64,000 nucleotides of DNA. Origin: Tetrahymena elliotti 4EA (Eukaryota > Ciliophora > Oligohymenophorea > Hymenostomatida > Tetrahymenidae). Both the position numbers and the translations under genes were made by a program. The notes beneath the pieces are model-generated. The model searched no databases. It saw nothing but the letters and a program-made list of their open reading frames with translations, and was not told the origin of the DNA. Location: contig JH720304.1 of assembly GCA_000231825.2 (NCBI GenBank), positions 91,230 through 155,229 of the forward strand, in the 5' to 3' direction. Positions 51,001 to 62,267 of this stretch are shown piece after piece. Positions within the stretch are counted from its first letter, which is position 1. Each line of letters starts with the position of its first letter.

Positions 51001-52595
51001 TGTATTACTTCACATAGCTTAGATTATTTTGGTTATTCTTGCAAGAAATGCAAAGATGGTTATTATTCACCATAGCGTGATACATGCTTATAGTGCAATT
51101 AATTATGTGATAAAGAGTTTTTCTGCTATGGACCTTCAGCATTTTAGTGTTAAAAATGCCAAACAGGGTATTATAAAGAACTCTAAACTAAAAAATGCTT
51201 GATATGTGATCTAAATAAGTGTAAAGAATGCTCGGAATCACCAACATAGTGTACAGATTGCCAGGAAGGTAAATTTCTTTTTGAGAAATAATGTTTTGAT
51301 AAATGTCCAAGTGGATGGTTCCCTGATGAAAAGAGAGTTTGCAGGTAATGTGATTTAGGTTTTTGTAAAGAATGCTCTAATTCGCCTACCCAGTGTACAG
51401 AATGTAAAAAAGATGAAGTTCTATTTGAAGAGAAATGCTACAAAGCTTGTTAACCAGGATACTTTGCTGATAAATAGAATGTATGTAAATTATGTGATTT
51501 GAATAAGTGTGATGAATGTATTTAATATGATACAAAATGCACTAAATGCAAAGAAGGTTTATATCTTATCAATCATAGTTGTGAAGAATAATGTCCAGAA
51601 ATGCATTACTTTTTCGATGAAAATAATAAATGCCTCCCCTGTCATGAAGATTGTGAGAAATGTTCAGGATCTCCAACAAATTGTACCGATTGTGAATATC
51701 CTATGTTCTTGGAGAATAATAAATGTCTTTAAGAATGTCCTGCTGGAAAATATGGAGCTTATGTTTAGAGTATAAGTAAATGTTTAGATTGCGATACTTA
51801 AAAATGTCAAACATGTGTTGACAACAGATCAAAATGCACTTCATGTAAAGAGGTATACTTTTTATATAATAATTAATGTGTAAGAGAATGTCCTGAAGGA
51901 ACAATTCAGAATACAGTAACTTAAACTTGTCTAGTTTGTCTTCAACCTAACTGTGCTGTATGTGGAATCAATGTTGGAGTTTGTATAAAATGCAGAGAAG
52001 GATTCTTGTAATTCTAAGGAGTTTGTACTAGAGATTGTCCAGCTGGTTATTTTATAAACAAAAGTGAGAATTCATGCTAAGAATGTGATAAGAGAATTTG
52101 TATGGAATGCTCTGAATCAGCAACAAAATGCACAAAATGTTACCCAGAGCATTTTGCCATAGGAAACAATACATGTTCTACTGCTTGCCCAAGAATGTCT
52201 TATCCTTTTTAATAAGGAGATCAATAAGTATGTAAGCCATGTAATCCAACATGTAGTAAGGGTTGTGTTGGTCCTTTGGAATCTGAATGTCTAGAAGGTA
52301 ATATTTTTTTAAATTTACAGAAATATTTAATTTAACTTTTAAAATAGCTGTTTATATAACATAAGAGGCTAATAATTAAGCAATCTTGATTGGATTACTT
52401 GTAGTGTGTTTTATCTTATTAGTTGGTTTAGTAATTATAGGATACCTATATTACAAGAAGAGGAATAAAGTTCTTCCTATTAAATCTTATTTATTATAGA
52501 GAGAAAGCTAATCTGATATTGGAACTGTAATTTAAATGGAAAAAACTGAAAGTCTAAAAAACATTGAAAGAAAATAATTAAATTAGAATAATTGA
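48055..52595 (+). CDS. Type I membrane protein with long furin/GFR-like Cys-rich region
   Basis: Exons 48055-48088, 48147-48774, 48969-52297 and 52348-52595 give 1412 residues. A signal peptide (MVSKILLSSLISTYFLVITQA) is split by the first intron. Residues to about 690 form a beta-rich extracellular part without a known domain. From about 692 to 1325 there are many CxxC...C repeats of the furin-like/growth-factor-receptor type (for example CKECSNSPTQCTEC and CPSGWFPDEKRVC). One membrane segment lies at 1342-1366 (AILIGLLVVCFILLVGLVII), followed by a short basic tail of about 46 residues. This predicts a cell-surface or secretory-pathway membrane protein; ciliates have large families of these with unknown roles. 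A truncated, frameshifted copy lies at 57650-60042. Splice sites are supported by the parallel structure of that copy. Confidence 0.87.
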
Positions 52596-53312
52596 ATATT
52601 ATTTTAAAGTATTTTATTTTTTTTGCAGCTTAAATTTATATTTGTTTGAACAATATTTATTCATAAATTATCTTATTTCAGATTTAATTATATACTATAT
52701 AGCCATTTAAAAGTTTATTTCTATCATCTAAATCTAAGTTTGTGTCTCTAATCAATTTGTAAAAAATTTAGAAAACTAGTTTAATTGCAAAAATAAGTAG
52801 AAATTATTGATAAACTATAAGTCTATTATAAAAAACGATTCTCTTTTTTATTCAAGAAAAAAAATAGACAAAATTAATAATTTTTTCTAAAAAGAAAGAT
52901 ATGTTACTAAATAAAAATGAAAACCATATCATGTGTTTAGGATAAATAGATAAATATGGGCTTGTTTACTCTGGAAACAAATTTCTAAATAGAATTTGAT
53001 TTCTAAGGATGAATGATCAATCATCGAATCTATTTATTACTTTGAAAATTCTTAATAAGTCTATTAAAATTTTAGTCCATCAAATTAACTAAAAAAGTTA
53101 ACAAATCTTAAAGATGATAAGATAAACTACTCAAAAAGGTTTTTTGTTTTATTTATTTATTCTAAAAATGCTGGGATAAGAATTAAAATATTTATTTTTT
53201 AAGTAAAACAAAGCAAAGTTCATTTATGTATTTGTGTGAAAATTTTTCAAAGATTCAACTAAATATGGGATTACAAAATCTTAAATTAAGATTTAAAACT
53301 TTTATTTAAAGA

Positions 53313-53517
53313 TTTATCTTTTGAAATTTCTAAAATTTTTTAATGGAAAAACAAAAGATAGTGGTATTTATAATAATAAAAATATATTACGTCAATATTA
53401 TTATATGTTACAATTACTGTTTTTGATTATAAAAGATATTTTAGGAAATATAATCTCTAAAAATGTAAGACTTTATTTTATGGGATCTCTAATCTTGAGT
53501 AATATTTAAAACAAAGA
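53313..53517. repeat. Repeat block shared with 56900-57097
   Basis: Begins TATCTTTTGAAATTTCTAAA, contains TGTTTTTGATTATAAAAGAT and ends near AACAAAGA in both copies, with small indels. In unit 1 it sits after the Cys-rich gene; its partner sits before the second Cys-rich copy. Confidence 0.8.
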
Positions 53518-53665
53518 GTATTTGTTAAACAAATCAAAATATCTTTTTTACTCAGTTTATGTATGTGATTTTATCCAAAGTGCTTATTATTTTTAATAAG
53601 AATGGGAAAAGTATTGACACCTTTACAGATAGTATTTACTTATTAACTAGAGGTGAAGAAAAATA

Positions 53666-53775
53666 GATACACTCTAAATAATATTATTACCATAAATTAG
53701 GAAATTGATAAATTGTGGAAGATACACTCTAAATAATATTATAGCTATAAATAAGTAAATTGATAAATTATGGAT
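53666..53775. repeat. Tandem repeat, 2 x 55 bp
   Basis: GATACACTCTAAATAATATT starts at 53666 and again at 53721, each followed by a similar AAATTGATAAATT(A/G)TGGA end. The second cassette has only one copy (near 60858). Confidence 0.85.
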
Positions 53776-53975
53776 AGAATCAAAACCCTATTCTTAATTT
53801 TTATTTGGATTTCTTATAGAAATAAATAATATTATTAAACAAAATCTGTTCTAAAATATCTTTTGCTGTTGATCATTTGCTTAGAAAAACAAGATAATTT
53901 TTTTTAAAAAGTAAATTTTTTGATAAAAAAGTAATTAGAATAAATAAAAAAAGAAAAAACATAAAATCAAAGGAT

Positions 53976-54518
53976 ATGACTCAGTTGAACTACGTTCCAA
54001 CTTTCACAAAAGTTTGGCTCTGCTTATCTACAGTTATTTGTATTTGGGACTCTTCTTTTTTACTTTTAAGACCACGCACTTTACCAGGAGGAGATCTTCA
54101 CCAATTTTGGAGACCATATGTCTTATACATTGAGATTGATAAGCTTTATTATGATTTAAAGGATGAATTCGTTATTAATTAATCCATCCTTAGTCTCTAC
54201 GAATGCACTATGAATGTAATTGCCTTGTTTCTTCTTTCTTCCAAAAATCACAACAAACAACTTGTAGGTACTTTCCTTGCTATTCTTGTTAATGCTTTCA
54301 CTTTTTGGAAAACTGTCTTTTACTTTTAATATGATTTACCTCATGCCTCTATTAATAGTTATATAGAATTTCTTTTCTTATACATCATCCCTAATGGCTT
54401 TTGGGTTGTAGTTCCTTTATTAAACTGCATAAGAATTAGCAAAAGAATTGCCCTTCAATTACCTTCTGGAAAGACTGAATAAGTAGAAAACAAAACCTAA
54501 AAGATTAAATAAAGTTGA
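53976..54518 (+). CDS. EXPERA-like (EBP-family) four-TM protein, copy 1
   Basis: A single exon of 180 residues. Four hydrophobic segments are visible, near 11-31, 76-95, 103-124 and 135-160. The order of features follows the EXPERA fold of emopamil-binding-like proteins: a first TM, a polar stretch IEIDKLYYDLKDEFV, the Glu-containing second helix LYECTMNVIALFLL, the third helix ending FWKTVFYF, then YIEFLFLYIIPNGFWVVVPL. That last segment resembles the YF-F--MN-LWLV-P end of the family. EXPERA proteins act on sterols or as ER membrane chaperones/receptors; which applies here is not visible. The C-terminus KIKQS is short and basic. An intact paralogue of equal length is at 61123-61665. The family call is from memory of the pattern and is moderately sure. 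Confidence 0.8.
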
Positions 54519-55198
54519 GTCTTTTAAAGTTCAAGCCATAGCATTAAATGATAGATTTATAAGCCTACTTATCAATTAATGAACGAAAAGCCATTTAAAA
54601 TAAAAAAATAATTATGTTATCATGTGAATTTATATTTGTATATCTTATGTCCATGAATTACTCTTTTATTGGCTTCAAATCTATTCTACTCTATGATTTA
54701 CTGTAATTCTTTTACTTATATTTTGATATTCTATTAGCTTTATTATCTCCATTGAAATATTTTTCTGTGACTTAAGTTTTTTGAATTACTTTTTTATGAA
54801 TTTTTGTTGAGTAGACTCATTTCATATATTTTTCCTTCAATGCTTTAAAAAATGCTAGAAATAATATTGATACTTTTTTAAGTTGAAATGACAGTCATTT
54901 ACTTACAATCCTTTTTTTAAAATTAGTAATAATAATTAAATAAAATTTGACTTCTACTTTGGGAAATTAAAAGAATCTTTTTTTATATTATGATAAGTAA
55001 TTCAAAGATTTTAGATGAATTTGATCAGATTATCTTTATTTTGAAAAAATTTTGATGATTTCTACTTATTTTTAATTCATTTTGAATATAGAAAATTTTT
55101 AATAAATATTATTAATTACTGTAAAATAAAAATTTCTTTTCACAATATTATTTGTAAAAAGGATGAAAAATTTTTTGTAAAAAAAATTCTAAAGTAAA
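54519..55198. other. Intergenic inside duplicated cassette
   Basis: AT-rich, partly similar to 61666-62267. No gene. Confidence 0.6.
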
Positions 55199-56320
55199 AT
55201 GAATTAACCAGTTATCTAAAATAAGATCTCATAAAATTGTCCAGTAAAAGGAAAATTCTTAGAAAAATTCTTAAAATCTATAAAAAAACTAGAAAATTCA
55301 TTTAGAAATTCAAGATTGTTTGGGTGATGGACCTTAGTCTCTTGTCCTAAAAGCATATAAATCTAAAGAAAAACACTAAGTTGTTCTTAAAATAATTGAT
55401 TGTAGCAACTTAAACTGAGCTAAATATAGAGGGCTTGAAAAAGGAATATCTTATTTTAAAGGAATTCAGTTTTAGCGAGTACTTAATCAAAGTATTCAAT
55501 TGCTTCTATCTCTAAAACGAAGAACATAATTAATTTATTGACTAAAAAATAGGACCGAAACAACTAAAAGCAAAAAGCTAAAAGAAAATATTTTCTTTGT
55601 TTTAGAACTAGAAATATGTGAAAAGAATTTGAAAGATATCTTCAAAAATATAGTCAAAAATGGAAAATGAGATATCAGAAATACAAAGAATTGTTGTGAT
55701 AAGGATATTAGATGGGTTAAATAGTTGTCAAAACTAAGATATTATCCATTGAAACTTAAAACCTCAGTATTTTCTTCTTAACAATGAGAGCACAATTAAA
55801 CTATCTCATCTCATATTAATTTCTCCAATAATTTCAACTTAAAGTGAAGAGAAATTTGATGGAAGAAATTAATACTATTCTAGTCTTGAAATTTAAAAAG
55901 GATTTCTGATCTTTTTGCTCTAGGATTAATTCTTTTGGAACTTGATAATTGGAATGAATTAGGCTGAAATTGGTTATTATAAAAAGAAATTATTGAGATA
56001 AATAATGGAAAAAGATATTGCCTGATAGAAAGATAAATACTTATCAATAAATAAAATCAAGAAATTCTCTTCTTAGTTTATTCCCATAATATTCTATTGC
56101 TAATTTGAAAATTTAATTAAAAAAATTATTGTATATTCATAATTAAAGAATACCTGATGAAGCTAAGGATGAAAATAGGATATCTAAAGAGACATAGTAT
56201 AAATCAAATAGGGGTTATTTGAAATTCTAAAAGCATTAAAAGAAAACAAAGAAATTACTCTAAAAATTTAATAAATCAAAAACAGAAAAAAAGGAGAAGA
56301 CAAAATAAAAATTCTACTTA
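55199..56320 (+). pseudogene. Broken copy of the tandem kinase-like gene (unit 1)
   Basis: Aligned with 62268-63546, this copy keeps the ATG start (MNQPVIQNKISQNC versus MNHPVIQNKISQNC). It acquires a TGA in the glycine-loop region, another TGA after CSNLN, several frameshifts (for example before IILVISPIIS) and small deletions in the C-lobe. The sequence still shows IIHQNLKPQYFLLNN, so it came from an HRN-type catalytic loop. Similarity ends near 56320, at the end of the linker before the second kinase domain. It cannot encode the protein. Confidence 0.85.
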
Positions 56321-57649
56321 TTAAATTTCCATTTTTAAAAATTAATTTTTTGTAAAAATTGATTTATATAATAAGAAAAAATTAATTTTATTTATTGTTA
56401 GTGCTAGCTAGTTCAATTTTAAAATAATGGTCTAATTTTTTTATAGAATTATCTATCTGTCAAAATTTAAAATACAGTCAATGATATTAATGATATTGAA
56501 TAAGATAATTTCTAATTAAGATAAAAAATTTTTAAAAATTATTATTTTCATTCTCTTCTTATTTAAGAATGAAATTAAAAAAGATATTTTCTAAGAAATG
56601 TAATGATATTTATTGTTTTTTCAAAATATAGTCATAAAAATTAATAGACACTCTATAGGTTATATGATTTATTGAAAAGATAAATTTCTGATTGTGTTTG
56701 CAAAAAATTATAAAAGAAAGCATAGGGAATAAATAAGATGATTATCAAGTGTTTATCAGAAGAAGAATTTATGTATGACTGTAAAATGAGTATTTAATAA
56801 AATATTTATTTTAAATTTAAATTGAATGTAATTCGTCTTATTTATGTTATAAAAACTATTTTATAATTTTAAATGAATTTAATTTCTCAATTTTACAAAA
56901 TTATCTTTTGAAATTTCTAAAATTTTTTTGTGGAAAAACAAAAGATAATGCTATTATAAAAATAATACTTTTTAACCAATATTATTATGTTATCATTACT
57001 GTTTTTGATTATAAAAGATATTTTAAGTAATATAATTTCTAGAAATTTAAGACTTTATGGGAGTTCAGGTCTTGAGTAAAATTTAAAACAAAGAATCATA
57101 AAAAAAAATGATTATTAGATAGCTAGCTATTACTTTTGCAATATGTAATCTTTACTTTTTAAATTAATTAATTAAAGTTACAATATATTTTTTAGTAGAA
57201 ATCTAAAAAATCTGTTCTAACAAAATCTAATAGTTTACTTTTTTAATTACAAATATAATTACTATAAATGCTATTTAATAATAAAATACTACGAATCTAT
57301 TGAAGTCATTGAAAATTATGTTTTAAAAATATATATTGATTTTTAAACATTTTTGGGATTTTATTATGAGGTTAACTCTTATTTTTCTTTTTGAGTAGTA
57401 AAATGTAACATTTAACACATTTGTTAATGATCTATAATTAGTGATATGAATTAGATTACTTATTTTAATAAATGCTTAAAGATATTAGAACCACATTAGC
57501 TAAGTTTAAATCAAATAAAATCTGATAATTTACATTCTATTTAATTTGAATTAAAGGATAAATATCAATTAGAATAAAAGAAAATTTCTAATTTAAATAA
57601 AAAAGATTAATATTAAGCATTTGATAAATTAAAAAAATAAATAAAAGAC
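56321..57649. other. Intergenic between duplicated units
   Basis: Junction region of the segmental duplication. Carries the second copy of the 53313 block (listed) and, just before 57650, sequence like that upstream of 48055. No coding frame. Confidence 0.55.
56900..57097. repeat. Repeat block shared with 53313-53517
   Basis: Second copy, about 85-90% identical by eye with several 1-10 bp indels. Confidence 0.8.
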
Positions 57650-60042
57650 ATGAATAAAATATTATTTTCATCTATCATTGGTAAGCTATTGAAAATCATA
57701 TTTAAATTAATTATTTTTGCTAAAAAAGGTTTCTCTTTTGCTTTGAGAGCTGAAGCATGTAGCTAATTTTACAACCAGGTAGATGCCACTTTGATAATTC
57801 CTTTGGGTAAAACTTGCAAATTGGGAGATTTTTCTATCAGAGATGAGGTCTTAAATAAAATCACAATAGAAGGAACACTTTCTATCAAAGATATTTAACC
57901 TGTGAGTATCAAGTATAAAGATCTTACTATTGGCTAAAAGGGTTCCCTTGAAATTGGGAAAGACTCAGCTATCATAAATAATCTCTTAATATTTGAAGAT
58001 GTAAGCACTTTCTAATGCTAAGAGCCAACCAATACTCAAAGTACTGAAAAAATTATTATTTAATCTAGATTTTTCGAAACATACAATTTAAATGGTATTT
58101 ATCAATCTTAAACATATATCTCATTTTCTTTAAAAGAGAAATTATTCATTAAAACATAATTTTACTGAGCAAGTATGTTCACAGGTTTGTCTTAATAGCT
58201 TTTATATTTTAGACATTTAAGAGTAAAATCTGATCTTAAAAGACCCTATTCTCTAGGATAACTTAGTAGTAAAAGTTTAAAGAGATTTAATAATAAGACC
58301 TATGATGTTTAGTGATGTTCCTACTCTATCTGAAGTAATCTTTAAAAAGTAAATATTTTTTTAAGCTATTCTAAGTTTTTAATGATAATAATTTACTCAT
58401 TATTTATTCAAATACTAAATAAATGGATAATATTAACTTCTTTTCTTAAAATAATAGTTCTTGCTTAGTTGGTAAAATTGTAATAGTTGTATTACCTCTT
58501 ATAAATTAGAGTATTTTGGTTCTTCTTGCAAGAAATGTAAGGCAGGAGAATACTCACAATCACGCGATGCATGCCTATAATGTAATTAATTATGTGATTA
58601 AGAGTTTTTCTGCTATGGACCATCAGTATTTTAGTGTTAGAAATGCCAAACTGGATATTTTAAAGAGCCGCTAAGTAATAAATGTTAGACATGTGATTTT
58701 CGTAAATGCAAAGAATGCTCTGAAACATCAACATAGTGTACTGATTGTCAAGAAGGCAAATTCCTCTTTGAGAAATAATGTTTTGATAAATGTCCAAGTG
58801 GATGGTATTCTGATGAAAAGAGAGCTTGCAAATAATGTGATTTAACTCTTTGTAAAGAATGCTCTAATTCACCTACCCACTGTACAGAATGCAAAAAAAA
58901 TTAAGTTCTATTTGAAGAGAAATGCTAAAAAGCTTGTTAACCAGGATACTTTGCTGATAAATAGAATGTTTGCAAATTATGCGATTTGAATAAGTGTGAT
59001 GAATGCATTTAATATGATACAAAATGCACTAAATGTAAAGAAGGATTGTATCTTATCAATCATAGTTGTGAAGAATAATGTCCAGAAATGCATTAATTTT
59101 TCGATGAAAATAATAAATGCCTCCCCTGTCATGAAGATTGTGAGAAATGTTCTGGTTCTCCTACAAATTGTATAGATCGTGAATATCCTATGTTCTTGGA
59201 GAACAATAAATGTCTTTAAGAATGTCCTGCTGGAAAATATGGAGCTTATGTTTAGATTGTGATACTTAAAAGTGTTAAATGTGCATTGACAATAAATCAA
59301 AATGCACTTTATGTAAAGAGGGATACCTTTTACATAAGAATTAATGTGTAAGAAAATGTCCTGAAGGAACAATTGAGAACACCGTAACTTAAACCTGTCT
59401 AGCTTGTCTTTAACCTAACTGTGCTGTATGTGGAATCAATGTTGGAGTCTGCATAAAATGTAGAGAAGGATCCAAGTAATTCTAAGGAATTTGTACTAGA
59501 GATTGTCCAGCTGGTTACTTTATAAACAAAAGTGAGAATTCATGCTAAGAATGTGATAAGAGAATTTGTATGGAATGCTCTGAATCAGCAACAAAATGCA
59601 CAAAATGTTACCCAGAGCATTTTGACATAGGAAACAATACATGTTCTACTGCTTGCCCAAGAAAATCTTATCCTTTTTAATAAGGAGATCAATAGGTATG
59701 TAAGCCATGTAATCCAAGATGTAGTAAGGGTTGTGTTCGTCCTTTAGAATCTGAATGTCTTGAGGGTAATATTTTTTTTAATTCACTGAAACATTTAATT
59801 TAATTAAAAATTTTATAAAAATAGCTGTTTATATAACATAAGAGGCTAACAACTAAGCAATCTTGATTGGATTACTTGTGGTATGTTTTATCTTATTAGT
59901 AGGTTTAGTAATTTTTGGATATTTATATTACATGAGGAAAAAGGATCTTCCTTATAAATCTCACTTGCTAAAGAGAGAGAGTTAATCTGACATTGGAACT
60001 GTAATCTAAATGGAAAAAACTGAAAGTCTAAAAAAGCTTTGA
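57650..60042 (+). pseudogene. Truncated, frameshifted copy of the Cys-rich membrane protein gene
   Basis: The first exon (57650-57680), intron (57681-57728) and second exon mirror 48055-48774, including signal peptide and EACSQFYNQVDATLIIPLG. The second exon meets a TGA at about 58167, then continues similar but in another frame. About 2.0 kb corresponding to 48985-50990 is missing at about 58475, so the N-terminal domain joins directly to the Cys-rich repeats. At 59248-59255 a 19-nt deletion shifts the frame. The last intron, membrane segment and tail are still recognisable to TGA 60040-60042. Decay is mild, so the duplication is not ancient. Confidence 0.88.
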
Positions 60043-61122
60043 AATAACCAAAAAATAAATCTTTATTAACAAATTAATCCAAAATTAATAAAATAAACAA
60101 AGAAACTTAAATAGATTATAATTTTCTGTTAAAAAACCTCTAAGTTTTTTACTAAATCTGTTTAGATTAAGCTAGCAAAAGTTTTTTTCTTTTGATAATC
60201 AAATTATTGGAAAGGATTTTGATTAAAAATGGAGTAGGTTTTGTGAAAATTTATGTTTAAGGTTTAAATCTATAAAAATGTTTCCATTAATTGAAAAATT
60301 TAAATTTATTTCCAGATCCAATTCAAACTGAAAATAGAATTATCTAATAATTTTAATTAAAATTAAACTTCATTCACTAATAGTTAATTTCAATCAGATA
60401 TTTGAAAGAGAATAAAGTTAAAGTTTTAAATAATATTTATCAATATTATAATTTGAATGATGTTATTAAGTGTCTCATACGAATAAAAATATCGTAATAC
60501 ATTCAAACAATTAAATTCGATATGAATTACATTTCATCTAATAATATTATTAAAGATTTCTGTTTAAGACTTATCAATAATTCGAAACTTGTTAAAGATA
60601 AACAAATACAAATATTTTATTTTAACCTAATCAAGGTTTTTTTGTATAAAACAAATCGAAAATAAATCAATAAAATGTTTTAATTTAAACAATTAAAAAA
60701 CAAAATAAAAAATATTATTTAAAAATTCCTGAATATTCTTTATTACTCAGTTTTATTCATGTAATTCTATCCAAATACTAATTAATAAGAGTGAGAAAAG
60801 TATTATCACCCTTACATATATTATTTACTTATTCAATTAAGGTAAATAAAAATAAATACACTCTAAATAATATTATAAGCACATATTAATAAATTTATTT
60901 ATTGTGGACAGTTGTGGACAGAATCAAACCTTACTCTTTATTTTTGTTTGGATTTCTTAATCAAATAAATAATATTATTAAACAAAATCTGAAAAATATC
61001 TTTTGTTTTTATACTGATCGTTTGCTTAGAAAACCAAGATAATTTTTAGTAAAAAGTAAATAATTTTTTTATAAAAAATTAATTTGAATAAATAAAAAAA
61101 GAAAAAACATAAAATCAAGGAT
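60043..61122. other. Intergenic inside second cassette
   Basis: The last 380 bp match the upstream region of the first EXPERA-like gene. The first 700 bp have no obvious partner in unit 1. No gene. Confidence 0.55.
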
Positions 61123-61665
61123 ATGACTAAGTTGAACTTTGTTCCAACTTTCACAAAAGTTTGGCTCTTCTTATCTACAGTTATTTGTATTTGGGATGCT
61201 TCTTTTGTACTTTTAAGACCACGCACATTACCAGGAGGAGATCTTCACAAATTTTGGAAACCATATGTCTTATATATAGAGATTGATAAGCTTTATTCTG
61301 ATTTAAAGGATGAATTTGTTTTTAATTAATCAATCCTTAATCTTTACGAATGCTTTCTCAATATAGTTGCCTTGTGCCTTCTTTTTTCAAAAAGTTAAAA
61401 GACATAACTCGGTGGTACTTTCCTTGCTATTCTTGTTAATGCTTTCACTTTTTGGAAAACTGTCCTTTACTTTTAATATGGTTTACCTCACACCTCTATT
61501 AATAATTATTTAGAATTTATTTTCTTATACATCATCCCAAATGGCTTTTGGATTTTAGTTCCTTTATTAAACTGCATCAGTATTAGCAAAAGAATTTCCC
61601 TTTAATTTCTCTCTGGAAATACTGAATAACCAGAAAAGAAAACCTAAAAGATTAAATAAAGTTGA
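61123..61665 (+). CDS. EXPERA-like (EBP-family) four-TM protein, copy 2
   Basis: Intact paralogue of 53976-54518, also 180 residues with the same start context (ATG after AAAATCAAGGAT) and the same KIKQS end. Substitutions are scattered and mostly conservative (FVPTFTKVWLFLSTVICIWD in place of the first-copy start). The Glu helix LYECFLNIVALCLL and the terminal YIIPNGFWILVPLL are kept. No frameshift and no in-frame TGA, unlike its duplicated neighbours, so both copies seem to be under selection. The predicted role is as for copy 1: an integral membrane protein, probably of the ER. Confidence 0.82.
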
Positions 61666-62267
61666 GTTTTTTAAAGATATAAACTTCGATTTAAAACATA
61701 GATTTAGAGGCCCAATTATCAATTGACCAAAGAAAAACAATTTAAAATAATAAAATAATTATGCATTAATGTGAATTTATATTTATTAGAGTTTATAATA
61801 TCTAAAGTGGATGAATTACCCTTTTTGGCTTCAAATGTATTCTACTTTATTGATTTACTGTTATTTTTTTGATATTCTCTTAGCTTTATTATATATCCTT
61901 TCAATAATTTTCTGTTTCTTAGTTTAAATGACTATCATTTATTTACAATCCTTTTTGTGATATTTGTAATAATATAGCATTTGACTTCTACTTTGGGAAA
62001 TTCAAAGAACTTTTTTTTTATTATTAGTTACCAATTCATTTTTGATGAATGAATTTGATAAGATTATCTTTATTTTTTAAAAAATATGATAATTTCTACT
62101 TTTTTTTGTTCATTTTTAAAGGAAATTTTGTATAAATTTTATTACTTACAGTAAAATAAAAATTTTTTTTCATGATAATATTGTTAGTAAATATACAAAA
62201 TAAAATCCTAAATTAGAAAAAAGGGTGAAATTTATTTGTAAAAAAAATAACTTAATTCTAAAGTAAA
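61666..62267. other. Intergenic inside second cassette
   Basis: Similar to 54519-55198 with indels. No gene. Confidence 0.6.

Larger units (their letters stand above)
52596..53975. other. Intergenic inside duplicated cassette
   Basis: Contains a block repeated at 56900 and a 55-bp tandem repeat (both listed). The last 400 bp resemble 60740-61122 in the second unit. No gene seen. Confidence 0.6.

Noticed and set aside
58977..59372. Minus-strand frame of 131 codons
   Set aside because: It is antisense to the Cys-rich pseudogene, and a similar shadow occurs in the intact copy at 51701-51904.
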